Positions 24,391 to 31,405 of a stretch of DNA of 51,560 bases are shown piece by piece. The notes below the pieces were generated by a model. It was not told where the DNA came from and did no database searches. It was given only the letters and a program-made list of their open reading frames with translations. Source of the stretch: CAYNFS01 sp964396685 (GTDB lineage: Bacteria > Patescibacteriota > Doudnabacteria > UBA920 > 2-01-FULL-46-14); the NCBI GenBank assembly GCA_964396685.1, contig CAYNFS010000009.1, forward strand, positions 1 through 51,560, written 5' to 3'. Made by a program: the position numbers and the translations under genes. Numbering within the stretch: the first letter of the stretch is position 1; each line of letters begins with the position of its first letter.

Positions 24391-25791
24391 ATGATTACCT
24401 ATTCAATAATCCAAAAATCTCAACTCGAAGGTGCGAAGCGGCTGGATGCGGAATACTATCAGCCGGAGTATTTGAAGGTGGCGGATAAATTGAAAGCGTT
24501 ACCACACGAGACGCTAGAAAACATTTCAGAAAGCCTCGTGAGCTTCGGGGCTTATGAATTGACTAACTATATTGAATGGAAGGAGTCTGGCATTCCCTTT
24601 ATTGTCGCTGAAAATGTTAAGGAAGGAGTTATTGATTACGATGGTGTGAGATTTATTGATGAGAAAGTTGATGAAATACTGCAAAAATCTAGGGTAAATG
24701 ATGGGCAAGTTTTGCTCTCCATGTCTGGCTCTGTAGGAAATGCAGCGGTGGCAGTAAATACTCCGCAGAGATTAAATTCAAATCAGGATATAGTGAAAAT
24801 AACTTTGAAAAAAGCATATTCTCCATTTTTCCTCGCCGCCTTTTTAAATTCCAAGTATGGAAGAAGTCAAGTTTTGAGATTACCAGTAGGAAGTGTTCAG
24901 CAGCATATTTTTCTTTGGCAAACAAAAACTTTGATGGTGCCGATTTTACCAAGAGAGGTGATTGGATCAATTGAGAATATTTATCAAAGAGGACTCGAAA
25001 GATTAGAAAACTCAAAATCCTTCTATTCCCGGGCAGAAATTTTACTTTTGGAAGAACTGGGACTGAAAGACTGGATTCCCGACCTGGTCGGGAATGATAA
25101 TGAGTGGACAGTAAATTTTTCCGAAATCAAAAACGCTAACCGCATGGATGCGGAGTATTTCCAGCCGAAATATAAAAAACTGATTAGTGTCGTGGCTAAA
25201 AAAGCCAATATTCAAAATTTGGAGAAAATATTTGATTTTAAAAGAGGGGTTTTTATTGATACAAGTTATTACACAGAGCAAAAAACACAAAGACCATATA
25301 TTCGTATTAAGGAGCTTGCCGAGAAAGGCGGAATAAACGAACTGGAGATTATTTATATAAATGAAAAATATCTGGACGATAAGAATAGTAAATTGAAAGA
25401 AAATGATTTAGTGGTGGCCATCATCGGAGACACGATTGGTAAGACTAACAGAATAGATAAAACCTTAAGCAGCGGTTATTGCTCCAATAATACAGCAAGA
25501 TTACGCGTAAAAAGCGATTGGATTGAAAAAATGTTGCCAGAATATAGTGAAATATTATTTCAATCAACTTTTATTCAATCCCAAATCGAACAGAAAAAAG
25601 CACAAACGGGACAGCCCAAAATTAGCGATAACGAAATCAGATCAGTAAAGATTCCGGTTTTACCGAAACCAACACAGCAAAAAATCGCTGATTTAGTAAG
25701 ACAGTCTCACGAAGCGCGCAAAAAGGCCAAGCAGCTTTTGGAAGAAGCAAAGCACAAAGTTGAGGAGTTAATTGAGAAAGGGGCAAAGTAG
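24391..25791 (+). CDS. hsdS: Restriction-modification specificity subunit
   Basis: 466 residues. There are two target-recognition half-repeats: LDAEYYQPEYLKVADKLKAL near residue 20 and MDAEYFQPKYKKLISVVAKK near residue 250, each followed by a variable region and a conserved helical end (LLEEAKHKVEELIEKG at the C-terminus). It gives the DNA sequence specificity to the methyltransferase fusion. Residues about 227-236 (DWIPDLVGND) at the junction between half-repeats are encoded by a short palindromic element. The gene is AT-rich and separated from hsdM by two genes. Confidence 0.9.
   Translation: MITYSIIQKSQLEGAKRLDAEYYQPEYLKVADKLKALPHETLENISESLVSFGAYELTNYIEWKESGIPFIVAENVKEGVIDYDGVRFIDEKVDEILQKSRVNDGQVLLSMSGSVGNAAVAVNTPQRLNSNQDIVKITLKKAYSPFFLAAFLNSKYGRSQVLRLPVGSVQQHIFLWQTKTLMVPILPREVIGSIENIYQRGLERLENSKSFYSRAEILLLEELGLKDWIPDLVGNDNEWTVNFSEIKNANRMDAEYFQPKYKKLISVVAKKANIQNLEKIFDFKRGVFIDTSYYTEQKTQRPYIRIKELAEKGGINELEIIYINEKYLDDKNSKLKENDLVVAIIGDTIGKTNRIDKTLSSGYCSNNTARLRVKSDWIEKMLPEYSEILFQSTFIQSQIEQKKAQTGQPKISDNEIRSVKIPVLPKPTQQKIADLVRQSHEARKKAKQLLEEAKHKVEELIEKGAK
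25071..25098. repeat. Short palindromic element (family B) inside hsdS
   Basis: ATTCCCGACC-T-GGTCGGGAAT is a perfect inverted repeat preceded by CTGG and followed by GATAAT. The same hairpin core occurs at 49786-49804. It lies in frame between the two recognition domains. Confidence 0.8.
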
Positions 25792-25793
25792 TT

Positions 25794-26117
25794 ATGCTCA
25801 ATTTCATTCTCGGTTTAATCATTGGCGGAGGAGCGGTGTGGGTGGTAATGCGATCGAGGAGACTGGATTCCCCGATCAAGTCGGGGAATGACAGGGTAGT
25901 TGTCTATCCTGAGCAGGTGGAGCAGAAAAAGCGAAATGTAGAAAAAGTGTTGGAGATGGCCCGACAAACTGGCAAGATTGCTAACGAAGATGTCGAAAAG
26001 ACTCTCAAAGTGTCGAATGCCACAGCCGAGCGGTATTTGAATGAATTGGAAAAAATGGGTAAGATTGAGCAAGCGGGGGAAATTGGGAGGGGAGTTTATT
26101 ATAAGATCAGAGAGTAA
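25794..26117 (+). CDS. Membrane-anchored winged-helix protein
   Basis: 107 residues, 2 bp after hsdS. An N-terminal membrane segment (about 3-20: NFILGLIIGGGAVWVV) and a C-terminal winged helix (about 58-107: VEKTLKVSNATAERYLNELE, then MGKIEQAG and GRGVYYKI). The linker (about 23-33, LDSPIKSGNDR) is a palindromic element read in frame. A membrane-tethered DNA-binding or regulatory role is possible. It is probably the last gene of the lexA-headed operon. Confidence 0.7.
   Translation: MLNFILGLIIGGGAVWVVMRSRRLDSPIKSGNDRVVVYPEQVEQKKRNVEKVLEMARQTGKIANEDVEKTLKVSNATAERYLNELEKMGKIEQAGEIGRGVYYKIRE
25862..25893. repeat. Short palindromic element (family B) inside a CDS
   Basis: ATTCCCCGA-TCAAG-TCGGGGAAT is followed by GACAG, the family B terminus. 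It encodes the linker of the membrane/winged-helix protein, in the same reading frame (L-D-S...G-N-D-R) as the glycosyltransferase insertion at 6029-6080. Confidence 0.85.
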
Positions 26118-26119
26118 AA

Positions 26120-26147
26120 AATAACTCAACCGCCCGTTGAGTTATTT
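26120..26147 (+). terminator. Terminator hairpin closing the lexA-defence operon
   Basis: AATAACTCAAC, loop CGCCC, GTTGAGTTATT, then TT. It is a perfect 11-bp stem, nearly identical in sequence to the hairpin at 20266-20292. Confidence 0.8.
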
Positions 26148-26156
26148 AATCAGCTT

Positions 26157-26762
26157 ATGCAAAATAGGGAAATAGAAGCCAAATTTCTTGAGATAGATAA
26201 GAAGGCGCTGATGGCAAAATTGAAAGATTTGGGCGCGCAGGATTTGGGAGAGGATTTATTGAAAGAGATGATTTTTTACGACGCGGCCGGGAAATGGGCA
26301 GGGGAGGGAAAGACGTTTGTGAGGATTAGGCAACGAACTCCCTCTTCATCTGCCCCTATTCAAGGAACAGGGGGAGAAAAAAATTCCCGAGCAAGATTGA
26401 CTTACAAAAATGACGAGGAAGACAAGGCGACTGGAACAGAAGAGATTGAATTTGAAATAAAGAATCCTGACAGAGCCAAGATTTTTCTGGAAAAATTGGG
26501 GCTTGAGATGGCGCGAGAACAGGAGAAAAAAAGACACACCTTCAAACTTGGCGAAGTAACTGTCGACATTGACACTTGGCCTTCCGTGTCTGCTTATGTT
26601 GAGATCGAAGGCCCTTCGGAAGATATGATTAGAAAAGCGGCCTCAAAGCTGGGGTTTGACTGGAAGCAAGCGGTTTTCGGCAATTCCCGGACGGTTTTGG
26701 AAAAATATTACAATATCCCGATCGGGAAACTAAAATATTTTACTTTTGGTAAAATCGGTTAG
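26157..26762 (+). CDS. CYTH-domain protein (class IV adenylate cyclase/triphosphatase-like)
   Basis: 201 residues. The N-terminal E-x-E-x-K signature is at 5-9 (EIEAK), followed by FVRIRQR, ARLTYKN, EEIEFEIKN, KRHTFKLGEVTVDIDTW and SAYVEIEGPS: the strands of the CYTH tunnel. Members hydrolyse triphosphates or make cAMP; small thiamine-triphosphatase or CyaB-like activity is likely but undecided. Residues about 60-76 (TPSSSAPIQGTGGEKNS) interrupt the strand pair between RIRQR and RLTYK and seem to be an inserted element. Confidence 0.85.
   Translation: MQNREIEAKFLEIDKKALMAKLKDLGAQDLGEDLLKEMIFYDAAGKWAGEGKTFVRIRQRTPSSSAPIQGTGGEKNSRARLTYKNDEEDKATGTEEIEFEIKNPDRAKIFLEKLGLEMAREQEKKRHTFKLGEVTVDIDTWPSVSAYVEIEGPSEDMIRKAASKLGFDWKQAVFGNSRTVLEKYYNIPIGKLKYFTFGKIG
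26337..26382. repeat. Probable palindromic element inside the CYTH gene
   Basis: CTCCCTC...GAGGGAG-like ends (CTCCC and GGGGGAG) flank CTGCCCCT and AGGAACAG, which pair imperfectly. It adds about 17 residues at a turn between two strands. Degenerate compared with the other elements. Confidence 0.5.
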
Positions 26763-26772
26763 GAGGTGAGAT

Positions 26773-27000
26773 GTGAACTATTTTTACAATATTCATCCGC
26801 TAATTATCATTTTGGTTCTGGCTTGGTCTTTGGCTTGGAAAGGGGCGGCGCTTTGGAAAGCGGCCAGAAATGCCCAAAAGGGCTGGTTCGTAGCGCTTTT
26901 GGTAATCAACACTTTGGGAATTTTGGATATTCTTTATATCTATCTTTTCGGCAATAGGGCCGAAGAGAAACAAAATCCACCGCAAGTCAACACGGTATGA
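26773..27000 (+). CDS. DUF5652 small membrane protein
   Basis: 75 residues, started by GTG 26773 with a perfect AGGAGGTGAG ribosome site (26761-26770); the nearby ATG 26771 is followed at once by TGA. Two membrane segments contain LIIILVLAWSLAWKGAALWKAA and GWFVALLVINTLGILDILYI, the recognisable DUF5652 pattern, a small protein common in Patescibacteria with unknown function. This is one of the few genes in the window with a strong ribosome site. Confidence 0.85.
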   Translation: MNYFYNIHPLIIILVLAWSLAWKGAALWKAARNAQKGWFVALLVINTLGILDILYIYLFGNRAEEKQNPPQVNTV

Positions 27001-27057
27001 ACAATTTATGAACAGATGATAAGAACTTTGGCTTAAGCCAGCCAAAAATTTTGGGAA

Positions 27058-27085
27058 TTGACACTGAAAAAGGCTCATGTAAAAT
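27058..27085 (+). promoter_or_regulatory. Promoter of an orphan RNA
   Basis: TTGACA (27058-27063), a 16-bp spacer and TAAAAT (27080-27085). The predicted start is about 27091, at the base of a long-range stem, with no coding start nearby. Confidence 0.75.
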
Positions 27086-27090
27086 AACGA

Positions 27091-27304
27091 TGTGGGGGAT
27101 ACCTCCTTGAAAACGTGATTTTTTCCGGGCTGCAGAAATGCCGCCTCCTGATAGTCTCAAAAAGGCAATTGGGGCAGAGGCCGAAAGATTTTGGGGGGCC
27201 AAAAGTCTCTCAAAAGACCCGGGATATGCGGAGGAGTTTCGTTTGCAGCCGGTATTCTCCACGAACGAAAAAGGGATTGGTAGCTTGCTACGCGATCCTT
27301 TTTT
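27091..27304 (+). ncRNA. Structured orphan RNA upstream of folD (6S-like layout possible)
   Basis: About 214 nt between a strong promoter and an intrinsic terminator. GTGGGGGATA (27092-27101) pairs over ten positions with TATTCTCCAC (27253-27262), and GGCTGCA (27130-27136) with TGCAGCC (27244-27250). An inner hairpin lies around GTCTCTCAAAAGAC. The terminator is a GTAGC-TT-GCTAC hairpin with AAAGGGAT/ATCCTTT flanks and a T-tract ending at 27304. Size, paired ends and a large asymmetric bulge recall 6S RNA, but I find no decisive motif. SRP, RNase P and tmRNA hallmarks are absent. Confidence 0.65.
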
Positions 27305-27314
27305 CATTTATAAT
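27285..27314 (+). promoter_or_regulatory. folD promoter inside the RNA terminator
   Basis: TTGCTA (27285-27290), an 18-bp spacer and TATAAT (27309-27314). The start would fall at about 27321, directly at the folD ATG (27322), so the mRNA is probably leaderless. The -35 lies in the right arm of the terminator hairpin of the upstream RNA. Confidence 0.65.
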
Positions 27315-27321
27315 TTCCGTT

Positions 27322-28179
27322 ATGGCGCAGTTTGTTGACGGGAACAAAATAGCTGAATCAATTTATGAAGATTTAAGGTTTAAGATTAAAGAGTTAAGAA
27401 ACCGGGGTGTTGTGCCGCGGCTTGTTGTCGTATTGGTCGGAGATGATCCAGCCTCGATTTCATACGTCAAAATCAAACAAAAAAAAGCGAGGGAGATTGG
27501 CGTTGAAATTGTTCTTAAGAAATACCTGGTTGATGTCGCGCAAAAAAAACTTGTACGGGATATGGAGACTTTTAGTCGCGAAAAAGGAGTCTCGGGAATC
27601 ATCGTCCAGCTTCCATTGCCGGAGCATCTTGAACGCGACGCGATTCTAAACGCGGTTGATCCTAGACTTGATGTGGATTGCCTCACGGATGTTAATAAAC
27701 AAAAATTAATCAAAGGCGATAAGCCTTATTTTTATCCTCCCGCACCTTCTGCCATCCTGCAGATATTAGATTATTATCAGGCCGACTTAAAAAATGGCAA
27801 TATCCTGCTGATCGGTTCTGGAGATTTGGTCGGAAAGCCCTTGGCCGCGATGCTTTTGAAGAGAGGAATTGATTTTGAGCTTGCAAATCGTTACACTGAA
27901 AACTTGCTCGACCTTGCGGCTAAGGCGGACATAATCATCACGGGGGTCGGGAAGGCCGCTTTGATCCGGGGAGAGATGGTCAAAAAAGAGGCAATCGTTA
28001 TTGACGCAGGAACCGCAGGTTCAGAGTCCGGGGAAGTATTGGGAGACGTGGATTTCGAAAGTGTGTCAAAAAAAGCAAGTCTCCTAGCTCCCGTGCCTGG
28101 CGGGGTCGGTCCTGTGACCGTGGCTACGCTTCTTAAAAACGTCGTGGATAGCGCATTTGACACACAAAAACACTCGTGA
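27322..28179 (+). CDS. folD: Bifunctional methylenetetrahydrofolate dehydrogenase/cyclohydrolase
   Basis: 285 residues from ATG 27322 (MAQFVDGNKIAESIYEDLRF); longer frames to the left run through the RNA gene and were rejected. FolD interconverts one-carbon forms of tetrahydrofolate. Seen: VVLVGDDPASISYVKIKQKK with the catalytic Tyr/Lys, VQLPLPEHL, DVDCLTDVN (the family usually has DVDGF), GSGDLVGKPLAAMLL (family GRSxxVGxP) and PVPGGVGPVTVATLL. GSGD replaces the usual GRS of the NADP site, so cofactor use may differ. Its 3' end contains the greA promoter. Confidence 0.95.
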   Translation: MAQFVDGNKIAESIYEDLRFKIKELRNRGVVPRLVVVLVGDDPASISYVKIKQKKAREIGVEIVLKKYLVDVAQKKLVRDMETFSREKGVSGIIVQLPLPEHLERDAILNAVDPRLDVDCLTDVNKQKLIKGDKPYFYPPAPSAILQILDYYQADLKNGNILLIGSGDLVGKPLAAMLLKRGIDFELANRYTENLLDLAAKADIIITGVGKAALIRGEMVKKEAIVIDAGTAGSESGEVLGDVDFESVSKKASLLAPVPGGVGPVTVATLLKNVVDSAFDTQKHS

Positions 28180-28185
28180 TAGAAT
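28157..28185 (+). promoter_or_regulatory. greA promoter
   Basis: TTGACA (28157-28162), a 17-bp spacer and TAGAAT (28180-28185). The -35 and spacer are in the last codons of folD. The start is about 28192, leaving a leader of about six bases before ATG 28198. Confidence 0.75.
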
Positions 28186-28197
28186 CCATCACAATGT

Positions 28198-28662
28198 ATG
28201 GTCAAGAAATATTTACTCACGCCAGAAGGATTAGAGAAACTAAAAAAAGAAAAAGAAATTTTGGTCAACGAGCGCAGGCGCGAGGTCATTGAACGCATCC
28301 AGGAGGCAGTAGCGCACGGGGATCTGTCCGAAAATGCGGATTACGCCCAGGCCAAAGAAGAACAGGCGTTTATTGAGGGCAGGATTCAAGAGCTCGAGGA
28401 GATGATCAAAAATGCCGAGATTATCAAGCAGAACGGCGATCGCAATATGGTCTCAATCGGGTGCACCGTGAGGCTCAAGATTAATGGAGAAGAGCGAACC
28501 TATACGATAGTCGGCTCAAACGAGGCTAACCCTGCTCAAGGCCGGATTTCTAACGAATCGCTCGTGGGACAAAAGTTAATTGGTGCAAAACCCGGCGACA
28601 GGGTCGAGGTACAAACCCCGGCGGGGGGAAAGTCAACATACGAGATTTTGGAAATCGTATAG
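28198..28662 (+). CDS. greA: Transcript cleavage factor GreA
   Basis: 154 residues, standard. The N-terminal coiled coil (about 8-75) carries the acidic tip DLSENADYAQAKEEQAFIEG that reaches the RNA polymerase active site; the C-terminal domain has GCTVRLKINGEERTYTIVGS and GDRVEVQTPAGGKSTYEIL. It rescues backtracked polymerase. It is followed by a terminator. Confidence 0.97.
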   Translation: MVKKYLLTPEGLEKLKKEKEILVNERRREVIERIQEAVAHGDLSENADYAQAKEEQAFIEGRIQELEEMIKNAEIIKQNGDRNMVSIGCTVRLKINGEERTYTIVGSNEANPAQGRISNESLVGQKLIGAKPGDRVEVQTPAGGKSTYEILEIV

Positions 28663-28678
28663 TTAGCTTTTAGGTGTG

Positions 28679-28700
28679 AAAGCCCCGAAAGGGGTTTTTC
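28679..28700 (+). terminator. Terminator after greA
   Basis: AAGCCCC-GAAA-GGGGTTTTTCT, a compact hairpin with a GAAA tetraloop and T-tract. Confidence 0.9.
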
Positions 28701-28715
28701 TGTTTGATTTGTCTG

Positions 28716-28724
28716 TGTTATAAT
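28716..28724 (+). promoter_or_regulatory. lysS extended -10
   Basis: TGTTATAAT (28716-28724) is an extended -10; the start would be about 28731, nine bases before the lysS ATG. No -35 is evident. Confidence 0.6.
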
Positions 28725-28739
28725 TAGTATTATTCAAAT

Positions 28740-30215
28740 ATGTTCGCAACTGAAAAAGAAGAACAACTTTATAAAGACCGGTTGAAAAAACTTGAAGCGT
28801 TACGCAGATTGGGTATTAATCCGTACCCCGCGACTGCCAAAAGGACCCATACGGTTTCGGAAGCATTGGAGAATTTTTCAAGCTTTAAGAAACAAAAAAA
28901 GAAAATTTTTTTGACTGGCCGCTTTCGTGCAATTCGAACGCATGGCGGCCTGATCTTTGGCAATCTCGCAGACGAATCCGGTGCCATCCAGTTCATGCTG
29001 AAAGAAGATGAATTGGGTGCAGAAAAATTCGGCAACCTTGCCAAGTATTTTGATATTGGCGATTTCGTGGGAATCAATGGAACACTATTTGAAACAAAAC
29101 GGGGCGAAAAAACCCTGCTCGTGAGCGACTATCGGATATTAACCAAAAGCCTGCGGGCTTTGCCCGAGAAATGGCACGGCCTGCATGATATAGAAACAAG
29201 ATTAAGAAAGCGCTACCTGGAACTGATAGCCAACCCGGAAAGCCGAGAGCTTTTCAGACAGAAGGCCAGGTTTTGGAAAGCCTTGAGGGATTATCTGGAC
29301 AGAAACGGGTTTTTGGAAGTCGACACGCCGGCTCTTGAGGATATCGCTGGAGGCGCAGATGCAGCGCCTTTTGTCACGCATCACAACGCGCTTAATCGTG
29401 ATTTTTATCTGCGCATATCTTTGGAGCTGCCGCTAAAAAAAATCATCATCGGGGGTTTTGAGAAAGTTTACGAAATTGGCAAAGTTTTCAGAAACGAAGG
29501 CATCTCATCTGAACATCTACAGGACTATCTCGAATGCGAATTTTATTGGGCTTATGCTGATTATGAAGATTTGATGAATTTTGTGGAGAGTCTGTACAAG
29601 CGTTTAGTGAAGGAAACCGCGGGCGGTCTGAACACCCAATTTGAAGGGAGGAAAATCAATTGGGGCAAAAAATGGCCCAAGGTGGACTATTTTGAAATCG
29701 TGGAGAAAGAATTGGGCGTTAAACTTGACGACTATGAAAATTTGGTCAAACTCAAGAAGCATGCTCAAAGTTTAGGCTTGGAAATTCCCCGCGAATGGGG
29801 CAGAGGCAGAATCATCGATTATATTTTCAAAAAAAAAGTCAGGCCGAAAATAATTGGGCCAGTGTTTCTGATTAATCATCCTGTTGAGGTTTCACCCTTG
29901 GCCAAGCGGCATCCAGAGCTGGCGGGCAGGGTTCAGCGAGTGCAAGTTATAGCGGCCGGAACAGAAGTTGGCAATGGCTGGTCCGAGCTCAATGATCCTT
30001 TGGATCAGCGCAGGCGCTTTGAGGAGCAAATGAGGCTCCGGGCGGCCGGGGACCAAGAGGCGCAGATGATGGACGAATCTTTCGTAGAGGCTTTGGAATA
30101 CGGCATGCCGCCAACTGCGGGATTTGGCTTGTCCGAGAGAATGTTTGCGGTGATTATGAATAAACCAGTGCGGGAAACGGTGATTTTTCCGCCGATGAGA
30201 GAAATGCGATTCTAA
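28740..30215 (+). CDS. lysS: Lysyl-tRNA synthetase, class II
   Basis: 491 residues. The N-terminal OB-fold anticodon domain (about 50-145, FLTGRFRAIRTHGGLIFGNL) is followed by the class II core: motif 1 around RKRYLELIANPESRELFRQK, motif 2 KVFRNEGISSEHLQDYLECE, and motif 3 GFGLSERMFAVI, with ELNDPLDQRRRFEEQ before it. Lengths and order are normal. It charges tRNA(Lys). Confidence 0.97.
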   Translation: MFATEKEEQLYKDRLKKLEALRRLGINPYPATAKRTHTVSEALENFSSFKKQKKKIFLTGRFRAIRTHGGLIFGNLADESGAIQFMLKEDELGAEKFGNLAKYFDIGDFVGINGTLFETKRGEKTLLVSDYRILTKSLRALPEKWHGLHDIETRLRKRYLELIANPESRELFRQKARFWKALRDYLDRNGFLEVDTPALEDIAGGADAAPFVTHHNALNRDFYLRISLELPLKKIIIGGFEKVYEIGKVFRNEGISSEHLQDYLECEFYWAYADYEDLMNFVESLYKRLVKETAGGLNTQFEGRKINWGKKWPKVDYFEIVEKELGVKLDDYENLVKLKKHAQSLGLEIPREWGRGRIIDYIFKKKVRPKIIGPVFLINHPVEVSPLAKRHPELAGRVQRVQVIAAGTEVGNGWSELNDPLDQRRRFEEQMRLRAAGDQEAQMMDESFVEALEYGMPPTAGFGLSERMFAVIMNKPVRETVIFPPMREMRF

Positions 30216-30219
30216 TAAT

Positions 30220-30771
30220 ATGACAAGAGAAAAGGCGTTTGAGCTGCTGCATCAGCATGTTAAAAATTTAAATCTCATTAAGCATTCTCTGGCGGCGGAA
30301 GCGCTTATGAAGGGGCTTGCCAGGAAGTTTGGGGAGGATGAAGAGAAATGGGGACTGGCCGGGCTTCTTCACGACATTGATTATGACGAGACCAAAGACC
30401 CTAAAGAGCACTCTTTGAAAGGCTATGAGATCTTAAAAGCCGCGGGAGTTGATCTGGAGATTTGTGAGGCAGTGAAAATCCACAATCCCGAACATGGATT
30501 TGAGCCCAAAACCCTACTTGAAAAAGCATTATACGCCGGAGAGACAATGACCGGATTTTTGGTGGCTTGCGCTTTGGTGACACCTAACAAGAAATTAGCG
30601 GAAGTAAATTTGGATTCGGCCACGAAAAAGTTCCGTTCTAAATCCTTCGCTCCTGGAGCGGATCGGGGAATCATGATGCGGATTGAGCCGCTTTGCGGAA
30701 TAAGGATCGAAGAGCTCATGGAAATTTGCCTGCGGGAGATGCAGGGGATTGCGGGGGAATTAGGATTATAA
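30220..30771 (+). CDS. HD-domain phosphohydrolase
   Basis: 183 residues. Metal ligands fit the HD superfamily: His22 (LIKHSLAAEALM), His-Asp in GLLHDIDYD (47-55), and later HNPEHGF. HDIG-type proteins of this size hydrolyse nucleotides or phosphate esters; the substrate is unknown. The stop overlaps the next ATG by one base (TAATG), so it is co-translated with the nucleotide-pool enzyme RdgB, which hints at nucleotide metabolism. Confidence 0.85.
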   Translation: MTREKAFELLHQHVKNLNLIKHSLAAEALMKGLARKFGEDEEKWGLAGLLHDIDYDETKDPKEHSLKGYEILKAAGVDLEICEAVKIHNPEHGFEPKTLLEKALYAGETMTGFLVACALVTPNKKLAEVNLDSATKKFRSKSFAPGADRGIMMRIEPLCGIRIEELMEICLREMQGIAGELGL

Positions 30772-31376
30772 TGAAGTTGCTCCTTGGCACCACAAATCAG
30801 GCTAAGATTGAGGATTATAAAAAGTATTTGAGGCACGCGAACCTGAAACTTTTAACCTTAAAAGATATTGGTTTTATGGATGAGCCTTTGGAAATAGGCG
30901 ACACTTACCTTGAAAACGCCCTTCAAAAAGCCAGGTTTTACGCGGAAAAGACAGAATATCCAACGCTTGCCGATGACGGGGGATTGGAAATAGACGCGCT
31001 GGATGGCAGGCCTGGAGTGGAATCAAAAAGATGGCTCGGTCCTCAAAGTACCGAAGATGATATAATCAATAAAACATTAGAGCTATTGAAGGCGGTGCCG
31101 GCTGATAAGAGAACGGCAAAATTAAGAAATGTTATAGTCGTCTATTTCCCTCATGAAGGGGAATATCTTACAGTAGAAGGGGAAATTCAAGGCATTATTC
31201 CTGAAAGAGCAAGCCCCAAGAAACAGCCTGGTTTTCCATATCGTCCTTTATTTTTTCTGCCTCAATTCAAAAAATATTACGCAGAACTGGATGAAGATGA
31301 GCACGAAAAAATAAATCATCGCAGGGCCGCGTGTACCGAGTTATTAATGAAATTAGAGCCTTACGTTAATTCGTAA
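30771..31376 (+). CDS. rdgB: RdgB/HAM1-type non-canonical purine NTP pyrophosphatase
   Basis: 201 residues. GTTNQAKIEDYKKYL (N-terminal substrate loop), ENALQKARFYAEKTEYPTLA with the DDGGLEIDAL catalytic loop, and the late HRRAACTELL fit the ITPase family. It removes ITP and XTP from the nucleotide pool. The RPGVESKRWLG segment matches the family (PGvxSaRwag). One-base overlap with the HD gene. Confidence 0.92.
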   Translation: MKLLLGTTNQAKIEDYKKYLRHANLKLLTLKDIGFMDEPLEIGDTYLENALQKARFYAEKTEYPTLADDGGLEIDALDGRPGVESKRWLGPQSTEDDIINKTLELLKAVPADKRTAKLRNVIVVYFPHEGEYLTVEGEIQGIIPERASPKKQPGFPYRPLFFLPQFKKYYAELDEDEHEKINHRRAACTELLMKLEPYVNS

Positions 31377-31405
31377 ATTCGTATAGATTCGTATTTCGTA
31401 AAGCT

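Noticed and set aside
27091..27304. tmRNA, RNase P or SRP RNA
   Set aside because: No tRNA-like ends, no GAGGAAAGUCC-type motif, and no SRP domain IV (GGAA loop with AGCAG) in the right orientation.
27115..27321. N-terminal extension of folD reaching back to 27115
   Set aside because: It translates the structured RNA and its terminator; FolD homology begins at MAQFVDGNKIAES (27322), where a -10 element sits at leaderless distance.
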